Positions 26,548 through 36,173 of a DNA stretch of 64,000 nucleotides are shown piece after piece. Numbering within the stretch: the first letter of the stretch is position 1; each line of letters starts with the position of its first letter. The notes below the pieces were generated by a model that did not search any database, had not been told where the DNA came from, and saw only the letters and a list, made by a program, of their open reading frames with translations. Position numbers and translations under genes: made by a program. The DNA comes from Ornithinibacillus caprae (GTDB lineage Bacteria; Bacillota; Bacilli; Bacillales; Amphibacillaceae). Where the stretch lies: NCBI RefSeq assembly GCF_009728145.1, contig NZ_WOCA01000015.1, positions 1-64,000 on the forward strand, given 5' to 3'.

Positions 26548-27798
26548 TCACCTTTCTATTATAAAATCCTGTACCTTTTTATTAATATTACTCAACTTAA
26601 ACACATCGTGCAATGCATTTACCGCTGTAAAAAGATCCTTCTCATGAATAAGGACCCATATAGTAGTATGACTATCAGCTGACTGCAATATTTGAACACC
26701 TTGATTTGTAAGAGCTGAGACAATTTTGGACGCTACGCCAGGAATTCCAGTCATACCAGCACCAACAACAGAAACCTTTGCACAGTTTTCCGTAATTTCC
26801 GGCTGAAACCCAAGCATTTCTAATACTTCAACTGCTTTTTGTGCCAGTGTATTTGGCACAGTATACACGACGCCACTTGGTGAAATATTGATGAAATCAA
26901 CAGAAATCCCTGCGTCGGCCATCGATTTAAAAACTTCCGATTGGTAACGATAAGCCTCTTCCTTTGTGTGAACTTTTAACTGGCATATGGATGACATATG
27001 TGCAATTCCAGTAACCGGACGATCGGTTATATCCTTACCAAATTCTTTCGTTCTAGAATTAGTTACTAGTGTACCTCCATCTTTTGCGTAGGTGGAGCGT
27101 ACACGAATCGGAACCTTAGCTTGCATAGCAATTTCAACAGCTCTTGGATGAATTACCTTGGCACCTTGATAAGCTAAATTACAAATTTCTGTATAGGTAA
27201 CTATATCCAATGGGCGAGCAGCTTTAACAACCCGTGGATCTGCTGTCATAATCCCATTAACATCTGTGAAAATATCCACTCGTTCCGCTTCTAATGCCGC
27301 ACCAAGGGCTGCCGCTGTTGTATCACTTCCACCACGTCCAATAGTTGTGATCTCTCCAGTTTCTGACTGCCCTTGAAAGCCTGCTACAACGACAACATCC
27401 CGTGTGGTTAGTTCTTTCTTAATACGTTCCGGATTCACTTTCTTTATCTTTGCTTGATTAAAATCGGAGTTAGTAATGAATCCCGCTTGTGAGCCTGTTA
27501 ACGCTATGGCATCAATTCGATTCTTTTGTAATTCATTTGATAATACTACAGAGGAAATTGTTTCCCCACATGACATGAGTAAATCCAATTCCCGTTTAGA
27601 GTTGTAGTTTGCTGGGAAATTTACGAGCTTTAGTAACGTATCTGTAGCATATGGTTCTGGACTTCTTCCTAATGCAGATACTACTACGACTAATTTATAG
27701 TTAGTTGAGAGGGCTTTTTTTATATGCTTTATCACATGAAGTCTATTCTCTTCATTCTGTACAGAAGTCCCGCCAAATTTTTGAACTAATATCTGCAC
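26548..27798 (-). CDS. dapG: Aspartokinase I (DapG)
   Basis: Phosphorylates aspartate to start the aspartate-family pathway. The 416-residue protein has the kinase motif KFGGTSV (7-13), GRGGSDTTA near residue 155, and two C-terminal ACT domains (about 270-410). It keeps the single long-chain layout of the diaminopimelate-sensitive isozyme DapG. The start is GTG at 27798, with GAGGTG 7 nt upstream; an out-of-frame ATG overlaps it by two bases. Being between asd and dapA, after the dipicolinate synthase genes, ties it to cell-wall and spore-core precursor supply. Confidence 0.95.
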   Translation of the reverse strand: MQILVQKFGGTSVQNEENRLHVIKHIKKALSTNYKLVVVVSALGRSPEPYATDTLLKLVNFPANYNSKRELDLLMSCGETISSVVLSNELQKNRIDAIALTGSQAGFITNSDFNQAKIKKVNPERIKKELTTRDVVVVAGFQGQSETGEITTIGRGGSDTTAAALGAALEAERVDIFTDVNGIMTADPRVVKAARPLDIVTYTEICNLAYQGAKVIHPRAVEIAMQAKVPIRVRSTYAKDGGTLVTNSRTKEFGKDITDRPVTGIAHMSSICQLKVHTKEEAYRYQSEVFKSMADAGISVDFINISPSGVVYTVPNTLAQKAVEVLEMLGFQPEITENCAKVSVVGAGMTGIPGVASKIVSALTNQGVQILQSADSHTTIWVLIHEKDLFTAVNALHDVFKLSNINKKVQDFIIER

Positions 27799-27834
27799 AT
27801 TATTACACCTCTACCTTACATAACTTTTTTCAAG

Positions 27835-28884
27835 TTAACTTAACCAATTATTAGCAATTAGTTTTTCAGCAATTTGAACTGTGTTCCATGCTGCACCTTT
27901 AATTAAGTTGTCGGAAACGACCCACATATGAAAACCTTTTTCATGATCTAAATCTTTTCTGACACGACCAACAAATACTTCCTCTTTATTTGCTGCACTT
28001 AATGGAGTTGGATACGTTTGGGTACTTGGGTCATCCTCTAACAAGACACCATCCGCATTTTCAAGTACCTCCCAAATATCTTTTACAGACAAACCATCTT
28101 TCTCTACTTCTACATAAATACTTTCAGCATGTGAAGTGAAAAATGGTAATCGAACACATGTTGCAGTAACAGATAGTTCTGGAGTATGCATGATTTTTTT
28201 CGTTTCATTAATCATTTTCATTTCTTCAAATGTGTATCCATTCTCCTGGAACACATCAATTTGTGGCAAAGCATTAAAAGCAATAGGGTAATGCTTTTTA
28301 TCCCCTTTTACAGGTAATATTTCTGCTTGCATTTCTTCCCCATTTAAATATTGCTTCGACTGTTCCTCTAGTTCGTTATTTGCTTGGGCACCTGCTCCAG
28401 AAACTGCTTGGTAAGTGGACACAATTACCCGGGATAATCCAAAATGATCTTGAATTGGTTTTAATGCGGTAACCATTTGTATCGTTGAACAATTAGGATT
28501 AGCAATAATTCCTTGATGTGAAGCAATATCTGCTTCATTTACTTCTGGTACAACTAATGGAACATTTTCGTCCATACGGTATGCACTTGTATTATCAACT
28601 ACGACAGCTCCATGTTTTATTGCTGAAGGTGCAAATCGCTTCGATACACTTCCTCCAGCAGAAAATAGAGCAATATCTACACCTTTAAAACTATCGTCTG
28701 TCGCTTCTTCAACCGTTATCTCTTCATTTTTAAATACTAGTTTTGTACCTGCCGATCGTTTAGAAGAAAGAAGTTTTAATTCTTGAATTGGAAAATCCTT
28801 TTCTTCAAGTATTTTAATAATTTTTTCTCCTACAGCCCCTGTTGCTCCAACTACTGCTACATTATACTTTTTTCTTTCCGTCAT
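27835..28884 (-). CDS. asd: Aspartate-semialdehyde dehydrogenase
   Basis: Reduces aspartyl phosphate to aspartate semialdehyde with NADPH. The 349-residue protein starts with the Rossmann motif GATGAVGE (13-20). It has catalytic Cys132 in NPNCSTIQM and the conserved His-containing C-terminal region ([16 protein letters not shown]). The ATG is preceded by GGAG at 9 nt. It follows spoVFB by 66 nt and precedes dapG by 36 nt, consistent with one operon for dipicolinate and lysine precursors. Confidence 0.96.
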   Translation of the reverse strand: MTERKKYNVAVVGATGAVGEKIIKILEEKDFPIQELKLLSSKRSAGTKLVFKNEEITVEEATDDSFKGVDIALFSAGGSVSKRFAPSAIKHGAVVVDNTSAYRMDENVPLVVPEVNEADIASHQGIIANPNCSTIQMVTALKPIQDHFGLSRVIVSTYQAVSGAGAQANNELEEQSKQYLNGEEMQAEILPVKGDKKHYPIAFNALPQIDVFQENGYTFEEMKMINETKKIMHTPELSVTATCVRLPFFTSHAESIYVEVEKDGLSVKDIWEVLENADGVLLEDDPSTQTYPTPLSAANKEEVFVGRVRKDLDHEKGFHMWVVSDNLIKGAAWNTVQIAEKLIANNWLS

Positions 28885-28950
28885 CTAGTCCGACTCCTTT
28901 CTCGATCCACATTTATAGTTTATCTATCATAAATAATAATTCTACCATAT

Positions 28951-29541
28951 TTATTCCAAATGAGGAACAATAACTGGTTGTAATTGCTTTCGATCAAGTG
29001 CAGCTTTAATCGTATCTGGAAGTAAATCCATCTTGGCAACTAAAGAATTTGGTTTTTTGTAAGGATCATCTTGACCATAGGGAATGAAGTAGATAAATTT
29101 ACTTGCCATTAAACGCATTAGATTCACTCCGTTTAATCCTAAGGCATCATTTGTAGAAATACCTAAAACAACCGGACTTTGATTTCGCATCGTTGCTTTA
29201 GCTGCCATTAAAGGAGGTGAATCTGTTAAAGCATTTGCCAATTTACTCATAGAATTACCTGTTAATGGGGCAATTACCATACAATCTAAAGGATACGTTG
29301 GTCCTAATGGCTCTGCTTCTGGCATCGTAGAGATAACTCTTTTCCCTGTGATGGATTCAATCTTTTCAATATGATCCTCCGCTTTTCCAAATTTGGTATC
29401 TGTATTTCTTACTGTATAAGATACAATTGGTACAACATCTGCTCCTAATTCCATTAGACGTTCTAGTTGAGGAAAGACATCATCATAGGTACAATGCGAA
29501 CCAGTTAACCCAAAGCCAATTCTTTTGCCTTCTAAACTCAT
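28951..29541 (-). CDS. spoVFB: Dipicolinate synthase subunit B
   Basis: The flavoprotein-like subunit of dipicolinate synthase, made in the mother cell late in sporulation; dipicolinate with calcium fills the spore core. The 196-residue protein has the flavoprotein fold start GFGLTGSHCTYDD near residue 9 and APLTGNSMSKLAN further on. Length is as in B. subtilis. The start overlaps the spoVFA stop by 4 nt (ATGA), which fits equal amounts of the two subunits. Confidence 0.95.
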   Translation of the reverse strand: MSLEGKRIGFGLTGSHCTYDDVFPQLERLMELGADVVPIVSYTVRNTDTKFGKAEDHIEKIESITGKRVISTMPEAEPLGPTYPLDCMVIAPLTGNSMSKLANALTDSPPLMAAKATMRNQSPVVLGISTNDALGLNGVNLMRLMASKFIYFIPYGQDDPYKKPNSLVAKMDLLPDTIKAALDRKQLQPVIVPHLE

Positions 29542-30425
29542 ACATCTAACTCCTTTCGATCATATAAGATTTGCGTAATTACATCGGCTAAAATCTTTCC
29601 AGCCGTTTTTGGGGCAACAATACTAGGCAAGCTTCTTGATAAAATTGCTTTTATACCCCGCTGCTTTGCAAACTCAAAATCTGTACCACCAGGTTTTGAA
29701 GCTAAATCAAGAATTAGTGCATGTGGTGGTAAATGTTGAATGGAGTTTTTATCAATTACTAGTGCTGGAATTGTGTTAATTAGAATATCACATTCATTTG
29801 TGTAATCCGCTAAATCATCTAACGGGATGGCATGGAGCCCCATTTCGGTAATTCTCGCTAAGTCTTTCGTACTTCTAGCTGCAACTGATACTTTTGCACC
29901 AAGTGCAGAGAATTTATTAGCCACGGTGTGACCTACTCTGCCAAATCCTGCAACAATTACCTTCGAAGAATGGATCGTATAATCAGTATGTTCAATTGCC
30001 ATCATAATGGTTCCTTCGGCAGTAGGAATAGAATTATAAATAGCAACATCATCACGGTTTAATAATGGCACTAAATCTGTATTCGTGTCTTGTGTAACCG
30101 ATGATAAATAGTCATTTGTAATACCTGTAAATACTAATGCTCCTTCATTTAACTGCTCAAACCATTCTTTCGTTAATGCTATTTCTTGATCGGAAAATAC
30201 GGTCTCAACATTTCCTTCTTTATCAGTCCCTGTAATTGGTAAAATTACCACGTCTAATTGATCAATCTCTAGATCTCCAAAATCCATCTGGTTTAACCCA
30301 GTGAAGCCTTGTTCTAATTTATCGTAGCCTACTAGAATAATTTCAGTATCAGATAAACTTTTTAACTGTCGAATGAGTTCTAAATATCTTGCATCTCCAC
30401 CTATTACTGCTATAAGTCGTTTCAT
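29538..30425 (-). CDS. spoVFA: Dipicolinate synthase subunit A
   Basis: The dehydrogenase-like subunit that, with SpoVFB, turns the DapA product into dipicolinate. The 295-residue protein begins MKRLIAVIGGDARYLEL, the family start. A second Rossmann segment VAGFGRVGHTVANKF lies in the middle. The start at 30425 has GGAGGG about 10 nt upstream; an in-frame TTG six codons earlier overlaps this site. In B. subtilis transcription is by SigK. A CATA-type -10 (about 30445-30455) is present but could not be paired confidently. It heads the precursor operon after a strong ymxH terminator. Confidence 0.95.
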   Translation of the reverse strand: MKRLIAVIGGDARYLELIRQLKSLSDTEIILVGYDKLEQGFTGLNQMDFGDLEIDQLDVVILPITGTDKEGNVETVFSDQEIALTKEWFEQLNEGALVFTGITNDYLSSVTQDTNTDLVPLLNRDDVAIYNSIPTAEGTIMMAIEHTDYTIHSSKVIVAGFGRVGHTVANKFSALGAKVSVAARSTKDLARITEMGLHAIPLDDLADYTNECDILINTIPALVIDKNSIQHLPPHALILDLASKPGGTDFEFAKQRGIKAILSRSLPSIVAPKTAGKILADVITQILYDRKELDV

Positions 30426-30580
30426 CTTTTGAACACCCTCCAAACAACTATATGTCCGTGTTGTTTATATAAAGTTACCTGAAAATATAAGAACCTAAAA
30501 TAAACAACTTCTCAAAATCCACTTTCTTTATAGCTTATGAATTTATGGGCTGTTAGTGAATAGTAGTTTTTAAAAAACGA

Positions 30581-30616
30581 CAAAAAAGGCTAGTATCCAT
30601 ATATTGGACACTAGCC
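30581..30616 (-). terminator. Terminator after ymxH
   Basis: Minus-strand 11-bp stem GGCTAGTGTCC...GGATACTAGCC (one G-U pair) followed by T6. Confidence 0.93.
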
Positions 30617-30636
30617 TAATCAATGGTTTTACCATT

Positions 30637-30870
30637 TTAATCAATATCAATCATTATCATATCTTCACCAATTTTAGTAATGGAGTTCCAATAAATTTTT
30701 GTTTCACCACCCTCTTTCTTTAGTCCAAACCATTTATAATTTGGTAAAATAAACGCTTCAATCTGACCCGTCTTCTCATCGATTTCTAAATCGGTTTGAC
30801 CTAATATTCCTAGCCTTGAACCATGTTTGACATTTACAATTTCCTTACCACTAATATCGTTATAGCGCAT
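30637..30870 (-). CDS. ymxH: YlmC/YmxH-family PRC-barrel sporulation protein
   Basis: A small PRC-barrel protein of 77 residues, full length for the YlmC/YmxH family (DISGKEIVNVKHGSRLG, ILGQTDLEID, KWFGLKK). It is sporulation-associated in B. subtilis, but its biochemical role is unknown. The start at 30870 has GGAGG 8 nt upstream. In-frame Met codons further upstream lie on or beyond this site. It follows mlpA as in B. subtilis and has its own strong terminator. Confidence 0.9.
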   Translation of the reverse strand: MRYNDISGKEIVNVKHGSRLGILGQTDLEIDEKTGQIEAFILPNYKWFGLKKEGGETKIYWNSITKIGEDMIMIDID

Positions 30871-30911
30871 TGGTATAGCCTCCATTAAAATCTCTTTGCT
30901 ATATACATATG

Positions 30912-30947
30912 CAAAGAAAAAAGAGCCTATGTTATACATTGGCTCTT
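30912..30947 (-). terminator. Terminator between mlpA and ymxH
   Basis: Minus-strand stem AAGAGCC-AATGT...ACAT-GGCTCTT followed by T6. It overlaps the mlpA stop codon and the upstream leader of ymxH. Confidence 0.88.
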
Positions 30948-32169
30948 AAAATGAAACTTTAGGTGCAATTAAAGCGGTTGACGGTTCTTTTTCAAAGATC
31001 TTGTGAATTACTTCTTGAATAGAATCATGACTTACTGCATCAATTTCGGCAATCATCTCATCTAAGGTACGGTGTCTTTTTAGTAATAACTCATTTTTTC
31101 CATTTCGACTCATTCGACTATTTGTACTTTCTAAACTTAGCATTAGGCTTCCTTTTAGTTGTTCTTTACTATTTTTCAATTCTTTATCGGTTAGGCCTTT
31201 AGTAATTAGAGTATCGGTGGTTTTTTGTATCGTTTCTTTTAGTAAAGGTAATTGCTCTTTTCCTGTACCTGCATAGACGGTAAGTATTCCACTATCAAGA
31301 AAGGATGAGTGGTAGGAAAACACTGAATAGGCAAGTCCTTGCTTTTCTCTAACTTCTTGGAATAATCGAGAGCTCATACTTCCACCAAGGACATTATTCA
31401 TTATAATTAGACTATATATGTTTTCAGAATCAATAGATAGCCCATTGTAACCAATACATAAATGCGCTTGCTCCGTTTCTTTATTCCGCTCTATATGATT
31501 AGCCATAAATGTCGGTTCTGAAATGGACTCTATATGACGATGTGATTCATAGTTACCAAAATAACCTTCTACTTTATGAATAAATGATTCATCTACATTA
31601 CCTGCAACAGATATGACAACATTTTCTGGTGCATATCGATCTTTTACATAATTTCTTAATATGTCTGGTGAGAATGTTCTTAAATGCTCTTCTGTCCCAA
31701 GGATTGGATATCCAAGTGGATGCCCACCAAATGATGCACGTGCTAATAAATCATGTACAATATCATCAGGGGTATCCTCATACATTTTTATTTCCTCATA
31801 AACTACTTTTTTCTCGCGCTCCATTTCTTCTGCATCAAACGAAGAATTAAAAAACATGTCAGCTAATACCTCTAATGCAAAATCTTTATGTGTATCAAGC
31901 ACTTTAGCATAGTAGCAAGTGTATTCTTTAGAAGTAAATGCATTCACTTGACCACCGATCGAATCAAAAGCTTCAGCAATGTCAATTGCAGACCTAGTAT
32001 CGGTACCTTTAAAAAACATATGTTCTAAGAAATGCGATATACCATTATTAATTTCTGTTTCATTTCTTGAACCCGTTAATACCCATATTCCTATTGTTAC
32101 TGAACGAACTGATGGAATATTCTCTAAGACGACTCTCAGTCCATTTTTACTTGTATGTTTTTGTATCAA
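30946..32169 (-). CDS. mlpA: M16-family peptidase MlpA (YmxG)
   Basis: A 407-residue zinc peptidase of the mitochondrial-processing-peptidase type, with H46-FLE-H50 near the N-terminus and the downstream Glu in VVYEEIKMYED. B. subtilis MlpA influences protease production, but its substrate is unknown. This is the third M16-fold gene in the window, with ymfF and ymfH, and it is unpaired here. The start is TTG at 32169, with GGAGG 7 nt upstream. It lies between ylxY and ymxH, the usual order. Confidence 0.93.
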   Translation of the reverse strand: MIQKHTSKNGLRVVLENIPSVRSVTIGIWVLTGSRNETEINNGISHFLEHMFFKGTDTRSAIDIAEAFDSIGGQVNAFTSKEYTCYYAKVLDTHKDFALEVLADMFFNSSFDAEEMEREKKVVYEEIKMYEDTPDDIVHDLLARASFGGHPLGYPILGTEEHLRTFSPDILRNYVKDRYAPENVVISVAGNVDESFIHKVEGYFGNYESHRHIESISEPTFMANHIERNKETEQAHLCIGYNGLSIDSENIYSLIIMNNVLGGSMSSRLFQEVREKQGLAYSVFSYHSSFLDSGILTVYAGTGKEQLPLLKETIQKTTDTLITKGLTDKELKNSKEQLKGSLMLSLESTNSRMSRNGKNELLLKRHRTLDEMIAEIDAVSHDSIQEVIHKIFEKEPSTALIAPKVSF

Positions 32170-32215
32170 ATTGTTGCCTCCTATACCTTCCTGTTCATTA
32201 GGGATATCTAATAGG

Positions 32216-33163
32216 TTATCTTTTCTCGTCCAATAATTGATCTATTGTACCAATTTTATACCCATTTCCTTTAATATCGGCTATCATATTTGGAAGCGCA
32301 TTAACCACAGACTCCGTTGGATGCATTAAAATAGTTGCACCTGGATGTATTTTCCCCATTACTCGATTCATCATAACACTAACGGATGGATTCTTCCAAT
32401 CAATCGTATCTACAGTCCATAGGATCGTTTCCATTCCTATTTGATCTATCTTCTTTACAACTAAATCGGAATAACTACCACTTGGAGGAGCAAACCATTT
32501 CGGTTCCTCACCGGTAATTCCGTTTAACACTTCATTAGTTTTCGTTACCTGCTCAACAATTGCTTGTTCGGATAATCTAGACATGTCAGGATGATTGTAT
32601 GCATGATTACCTATAGTATGCCCCTGTTCATTAATCATTTTTACATAATCTATATTTTCTTTTGCCCATTTCCCTTCAATAAAAAATGTAGCCTTTACAT
32701 TATTTTTTTTCAAAATATTTAGGATATCAGGTATGTATTTTTCACCCCATGATACATTGATCAAAAAAGAAACCATTTGTTTCTCTGGATGACCACGATA
32801 AATGGGTGCAGCTGGCAAGTCATCTAAGGTTACATCTGGAGATACTTGATCATAAACGATTAATGATTCGTTAAATCTTCCTTCTTTTTTCATTTGCTTA
32901 TAGGATCGGTCTAAATTTACTCGCACACCATTTAGACCAGGGGTTTTTTTCCATACTTTATCAATATATGCGTCTTGTGGTTCTTGCTCTAGGGTAGTGC
33001 TTTTTTGTTGAATTTCAGCATATAAGGGATCATTTTTAGAAACCTCGGTAACTGAAACACTATCTATATGATTTGTAGCAAAAGGGTTTGTTTCTGGGTT
33101 AAATGTTACAGCAACAACTATAATAAACACACAAAGGTTGATAAAATCTTTGTATAGATACAT
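32216..33163 (-). CDS. ylxY: YlxY-type polysaccharide deacetylase-like protein
   Basis: A 315-residue exported or membrane-anchored protein with an N-terminal hydrophobic segment (about 5-25), a spacer, and a NodB-homology domain (about 125-310). The first NodB motif, normally TFDD and carrying the catalytic base Asp, reads INVSWGEK here, so the base is absent. The second motif, with zinc-ligand His residues, is kept (HTIGNHAYNHP). Loss of the Asp is typical, as I recall, of the YlxY branch, so it may bind rather than deacetylate glycan. The ATG has GGAGGG 8 nt upstream. Sporulation expression is likely by context. Confidence 0.88.
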   Translation of the reverse strand: MYLYKDFINLCVFIIVVAVTFNPETNPFATNHIDSVSVTEVSKNDPLYAEIQQKSTTLEQEPQDAYIDKVWKKTPGLNGVRVNLDRSYKQMKKEGRFNESLIVYDQVSPDVTLDDLPAAPIYRGHPEKQMVSFLINVSWGEKYIPDILNILKKNNVKATFFIEGKWAKENIDYVKMINEQGHTIGNHAYNHPDMSRLSEQAIVEQVTKTNEVLNGITGEEPKWFAPPSGSYSDLVVKKIDQIGMETILWTVDTIDWKNPSVSVMMNRVMGKIHPGATILMHPTESVVNALPNMIADIKGNGYKIGTIDQLLDEKR

Positions 33164-33318
33164 GCATTCTCCCTCCTCTTTCAGATTATATGAACGAGGA
33201 GGACAAGTTATGAAAAAGATGATCTGATTTTAAACAAGACTATATCCTATTTTATTATTAAGCCTTGTAGTTGATATAGAATGCGTAGTAACTAGAATTG
33301 ATGGATTGGAGCTTTTAA

Positions 33319-33345
33319 ACCGCTCCGGAAACACATTTTGCTTTC
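33319..33345. repeat. Degenerate intergenic repeat (copy B)
   Basis: ACCGCTCCGGAAACACATTT and the next seven bases match the first 27 nt of the 15254 repeat with four transitions. The rest of that element is not recognisable here, so this is a partial or decayed copy. Confidence 0.6.
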
Positions 33346-33472
33346 ACTTCGAGCACAAGGGCGGCATCTGTTCAAGCTCCTTTTTAGTCGCTATCACAGT
33401 GTCTACTTTGCCGTGGGTGGTTAATATCTGTTTCGAAAAAATCACCCTAACCAGTTAGGAAACGACAATAAT

Positions 33473-33499
33473 AAAAAAAGAAACTGGGGTTCCAGCTTC
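33473..33499 (-). terminator. Terminator after pnp
   Basis: Minus-strand stem GAAGCTGG...CCAGTTTC (one G-U pair) followed by TTTTTTT, 9 nt after the pnp stop. Confidence 0.9.
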
Positions 33500-33508
33500 T
33501 TACTTTTT

Positions 33509-35620
33509 CTATGATTTGAGTTTTTCCGCTTTTTCCTTTTCCTCTTTAAGCACCGCTTTACGAGAAAGGTTAACACGGCCTTGATTATCAATTTCTTTTA
33601 CTTTAACCATGATTTGGTCACCAATACTTACAACATCTTCTACTTTATTGGTACGCTCTTCTGCTAATTCAGAAATATGAACTAATCCGTCTTTTCCTTT
33701 AAACAATTCAACGAATGCACCAAATTTCTCAATACGTTTTACCGTTCCTAAGTACATCTGACCAACTTCAACCTCACGTACAAGATCTTCGATAATCTTC
33801 CTCGCTTTTTCGTTCATCTCAGGATCAGTAGAAGATATGAAGACACTACCGTCTTGTTCAATATCAATTTTCACACCAGTTTCTTCAATGATTTTGTTAA
33901 TCTGTTTTCCACTTGGTCCAATAACATCACGAATTTTATCTGGATTAATTGTCATTGTCATGATTTTAGGTGCATATTGTGATAATTCTTGTTTTGGTTC
34001 TTTAATTGTAGCTAGCATGGATTCAAGAATTTGCATACGACCTTTTTTCGCTTGTGTCAATGCTTCTTCAAGGATTTCTCTAGATAATCCATCAATCTTA
34101 ATATCCATCTGTAAAGCTGTTACACCTTTTTCAGTACCTGCTACTTTAAAGTCCATATCACCAAGTGCATCTTCCATTCCTTGAATATCCGTTAAAATGG
34201 TATAATCATCACCTGATTTAACAAGGCCCATTGCAATACCTGCCACCGGTGCTTTAATCGGAACACCCGCATCCATCATCGCTAATGTACTTGCACAAAT
34301 ACTTGCTTGTGAAGTAGAACCATTTGATTCTAGAACTTCAGATACTAAACGAATTGTGTATGGAAAGTCTTTTTCTGATGGAACAACTTTTTCTAATGCA
34401 CGTTCTCCTAATGCACCATGTCCAATTTCACGACGACCTGGTCCTCTAATTGGTCCCGTTTCACCTACACTATATTGTGGGAAGTTATAGTGGTGCATAA
34501 AACGTTTGGATTCTTCTAGATCTAAACCATCAAGGATTTGTACATCACCTAAAGCGCCAAGTGTACAGATGCTTAATGCTTGTGTTTGACCTCTAGTAAA
34601 TAATCCAGAACCATGAGTTCTTGGTAACACATTAATTCGAGATGACAGTGTACGTATTTCATCCGGTTTACGACCATCGGGACGAATTTTCTCTTTTGTA
34701 ATTAAACGTCGGACTTCTTCTTTAACCATTTTATCTAAAATAGATTTAACTTGTTTAATTACATCTTCTTCCTCTTCATATGCTACAAGTACTTCTTCTT
34801 TGACTTGATTAATCGCATCTTCTCTTGCATGTTTTTCTTTTACTTGAATTGCTTCTAAAAGCTTGTCCTTAGCTTCAGATTCCACTTTTGCAAGTAAATC
34901 TTCTTCTAATTCAAACAAAGATACTTCTGATTTCTTTTGGCCAATTGCTTGTACAATCTCTTCTTGGAAAGCAACTAAACGCTTAATTTCTTCATGTCCA
35001 AACATGATCGCTTCAAGCATCGTTTCTTCAGGTACTTCATTTGCACCCGCCTCAACCATATTAATTGCATCTTTCGTACCAGCTACGGTTAAATCAATAT
35101 CGCTTTTCTCTTCCTGTTCTACCGTGGGATTAATGATGAATTCGCCATCTACTCGTCCAACATGCACACCTGCAATTGGCTCTGCAAATGGAATGTCAGA
35201 GATACTTAGTGCAATAGATGAACCGACCATTGCCGCGATTTCAGTTGAACAGTCTTGGTCTACGCTCATTACGGTACTAATTACTTGTACCTCATTACGG
35301 AACCCATCCGGAAACATTGGTCGGATTGGTCGGTCGATTAATCGTGATGCTAAAATTGCTTTTTCACTTGGTCTTCCTTCACGTTTGATAAATCCTCCAG
35401 GAATCTTTCCGACTGCATATAATCGCTCTTCATAGTTAACGGTTAGTGGAAAGAATGGTAAATCCTTCGGTTCTTTTGATGCTGTTGCTACAGATAATAC
35501 CGATGTATCACCATAACGAACCATACATGCACCATTTGCTTGCTTAGCTAATTCTCCAGTTTCAATAATAAACGGCTTGCCCGCAATTTCTGTGGAGAAT
35601 ATTTGTTTTTCTTCTGCCAT
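33509..35620 (-). CDS. pnp: Polyribonucleotide nucleotidyltransferase (PNPase)
   Basis: A phosphate-dependent 3'-5' exoribonuclease that acts in mRNA decay with RNase Y. The 703-residue protein has two RNase PH-like domains (about 10-225 and 310-540) separated by a helical linker. A KH domain follows ([12 protein letters not shown] near residue 560), then an S1 domain (about 620-690, [18 protein letters not shown]). The start at 35620 (MAEEKQ) has AAAGGAG upstream with a rather long spacing of about 11 nt; an upstream in-frame TTG has no site. It follows rpsO, the usual order, but a terminator separates them. Confidence 0.97.
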   Translation of the reverse strand: MAEEKQIFSTEIAGKPFIIETGELAKQANGACMVRYGDTSVLSVATASKEPKDLPFFPLTVNYEERLYAVGKIPGGFIKREGRPSEKAILASRLIDRPIRPMFPDGFRNEVQVISTVMSVDQDCSTEIAAMVGSSIALSISDIPFAEPIAGVHVGRVDGEFIINPTVEQEEKSDIDLTVAGTKDAINMVEAGANEVPEETMLEAIMFGHEEIKRLVAFQEEIVQAIGQKKSEVSLFELEEDLLAKVESEAKDKLLEAIQVKEKHAREDAINQVKEEVLVAYEEEEDVIKQVKSILDKMVKEEVRRLITKEKIRPDGRKPDEIRTLSSRINVLPRTHGSGLFTRGQTQALSICTLGALGDVQILDGLDLEESKRFMHHYNFPQYSVGETGPIRGPGRREIGHGALGERALEKVVPSEKDFPYTIRLVSEVLESNGSTSQASICASTLAMMDAGVPIKAPVAGIAMGLVKSGDDYTILTDIQGMEDALGDMDFKVAGTEKGVTALQMDIKIDGLSREILEEALTQAKKGRMQILESMLATIKEPKQELSQYAPKIMTMTINPDKIRDVIGPSGKQINKIIEETGVKIDIEQDGSVFISSTDPEMNEKARKIIEDLVREVEVGQMYLGTVKRIEKFGAFVELFKGKDGLVHISELAEERTNKVEDVVSIGDQIMVKVKEIDNQGRVNLSRKAVLKEEKEKAEKLKS

Positions 35621-35726
35621 TAGTAGTAGTACTCCTTTCAATAATCATTCTAGTACCTATTTTATAGTTTATCAGCAATAAAGTAAATTTTATGTATGTT
35701 AAACTTGTCGGTTAATAAAACATATA

Positions 35727-35755
35727 TGAAAAAAAGCAGGATTACTCCTGCTTTT
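35727..35755 (-). terminator. Terminator after rpsO
   Basis: Minus-strand perfect stem AAAAGCAGGA, loop GTAA, complement, followed by a T-run, 4 nt after the rpsO stop. Confidence 0.93.
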
Positions 35756-35758
35756 AGT

Positions 35759-36028
35759 TTATCTACGTAAGCCAAGGTTTTTAATCAATTCACGGTAACG
35801 AGTAACGTCTTTATTACGTAAGTAGTTAAGCAAGTTACGACGCTTACCTACCATTTTCAAAAGACCACGACGTGAATGATGATCTTTTTTGTGTACACGT
35901 AAATGTTCATTTAATGTAGTAATTTCTTCCGTAAGTACAGCGATTTGTACTTCTGGAGAACCAGTATCACTTTCATGAACTTTGTACTCATTAATGATTT
36001 CATTCTTACGTTCTTTTGTAATAGCCAT
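35759..36028 (-). CDS. rpsO: Small ribosomal subunit protein uS15
   Basis: An 89-residue ribosomal protein that binds 16S rRNA early in 30S assembly. The sequence is fully typical ([20 protein letters not shown], then [15 protein letters not shown]). The ATG at 36028 is set by AGGAGGTG. A 145-nt untranslated leader with a promoter (36118-36146) and a hairpin at 36071-36094 (GCAA..CGT...ACG..TTGC) lies upstream. S15 represses its own mRNA in several bacteria, so this leader may be autoregulatory. It lies between ribF and pnp as usual. Confidence 0.97.
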   Translation of the reverse strand: MAITKERKNEIINEYKVHESDTGSPEVQIAVLTEEITTLNEHLRVHKKDHHSRRGLLKMVGKRRNLLNYLRNKDVTRYRELIKNLGLRR

Positions 36029-36117
36029 TCGGCCCACCTCCTAATAATATTAAATATCCCCTGTCCCCTAGCAAACGTCGGAGTTACGAATTGCCAAGCG
36101 AAGGTTTCAACTTTTAT

Positions 36118-36146
36118 ATCGTACATCTTTTTCGACCAAAATGCAA
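36118..36146 (-). promoter_or_regulatory. rpsO promoter candidate
   Basis: Minus-strand TTGCAT (36141-36146) and TACGAT (36118-36123), 17 nt apart, downstream of the ribF stop. Both hexamers match the SigA consensus at four of six positions. Confidence 0.45.
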
Positions 36147-36173
36147 GGGAAAATACGAATATGCAATACTAGA

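Larger units (their letters stand above)
33164..33508. other. 345-nt gene-free region between ylxY and pnp
   Basis: It contains the pnp terminator (33473-33499), a degenerate repeat copy (33319-33345), and the unseen ylxY promoter. On the plus strand a strong GAGGAGG precedes a five-codon frame (33210-33227) that is too short to call a gene. Confidence 0.6.

Noticed and set aside
28885-30636. Lysine riboswitch ahead of asd, dapG or spoVFA
   Set aside because: The upstream gaps are too short or lack the long conserved structure; only terminators and AT-rich sequence are seen.
34863-35435. 190-codon plus-strand open frame inside pnp
   Set aside because: Exactly antisense to a highly conserved gene; serine-rich composition is typical of reverse-strand shadows.
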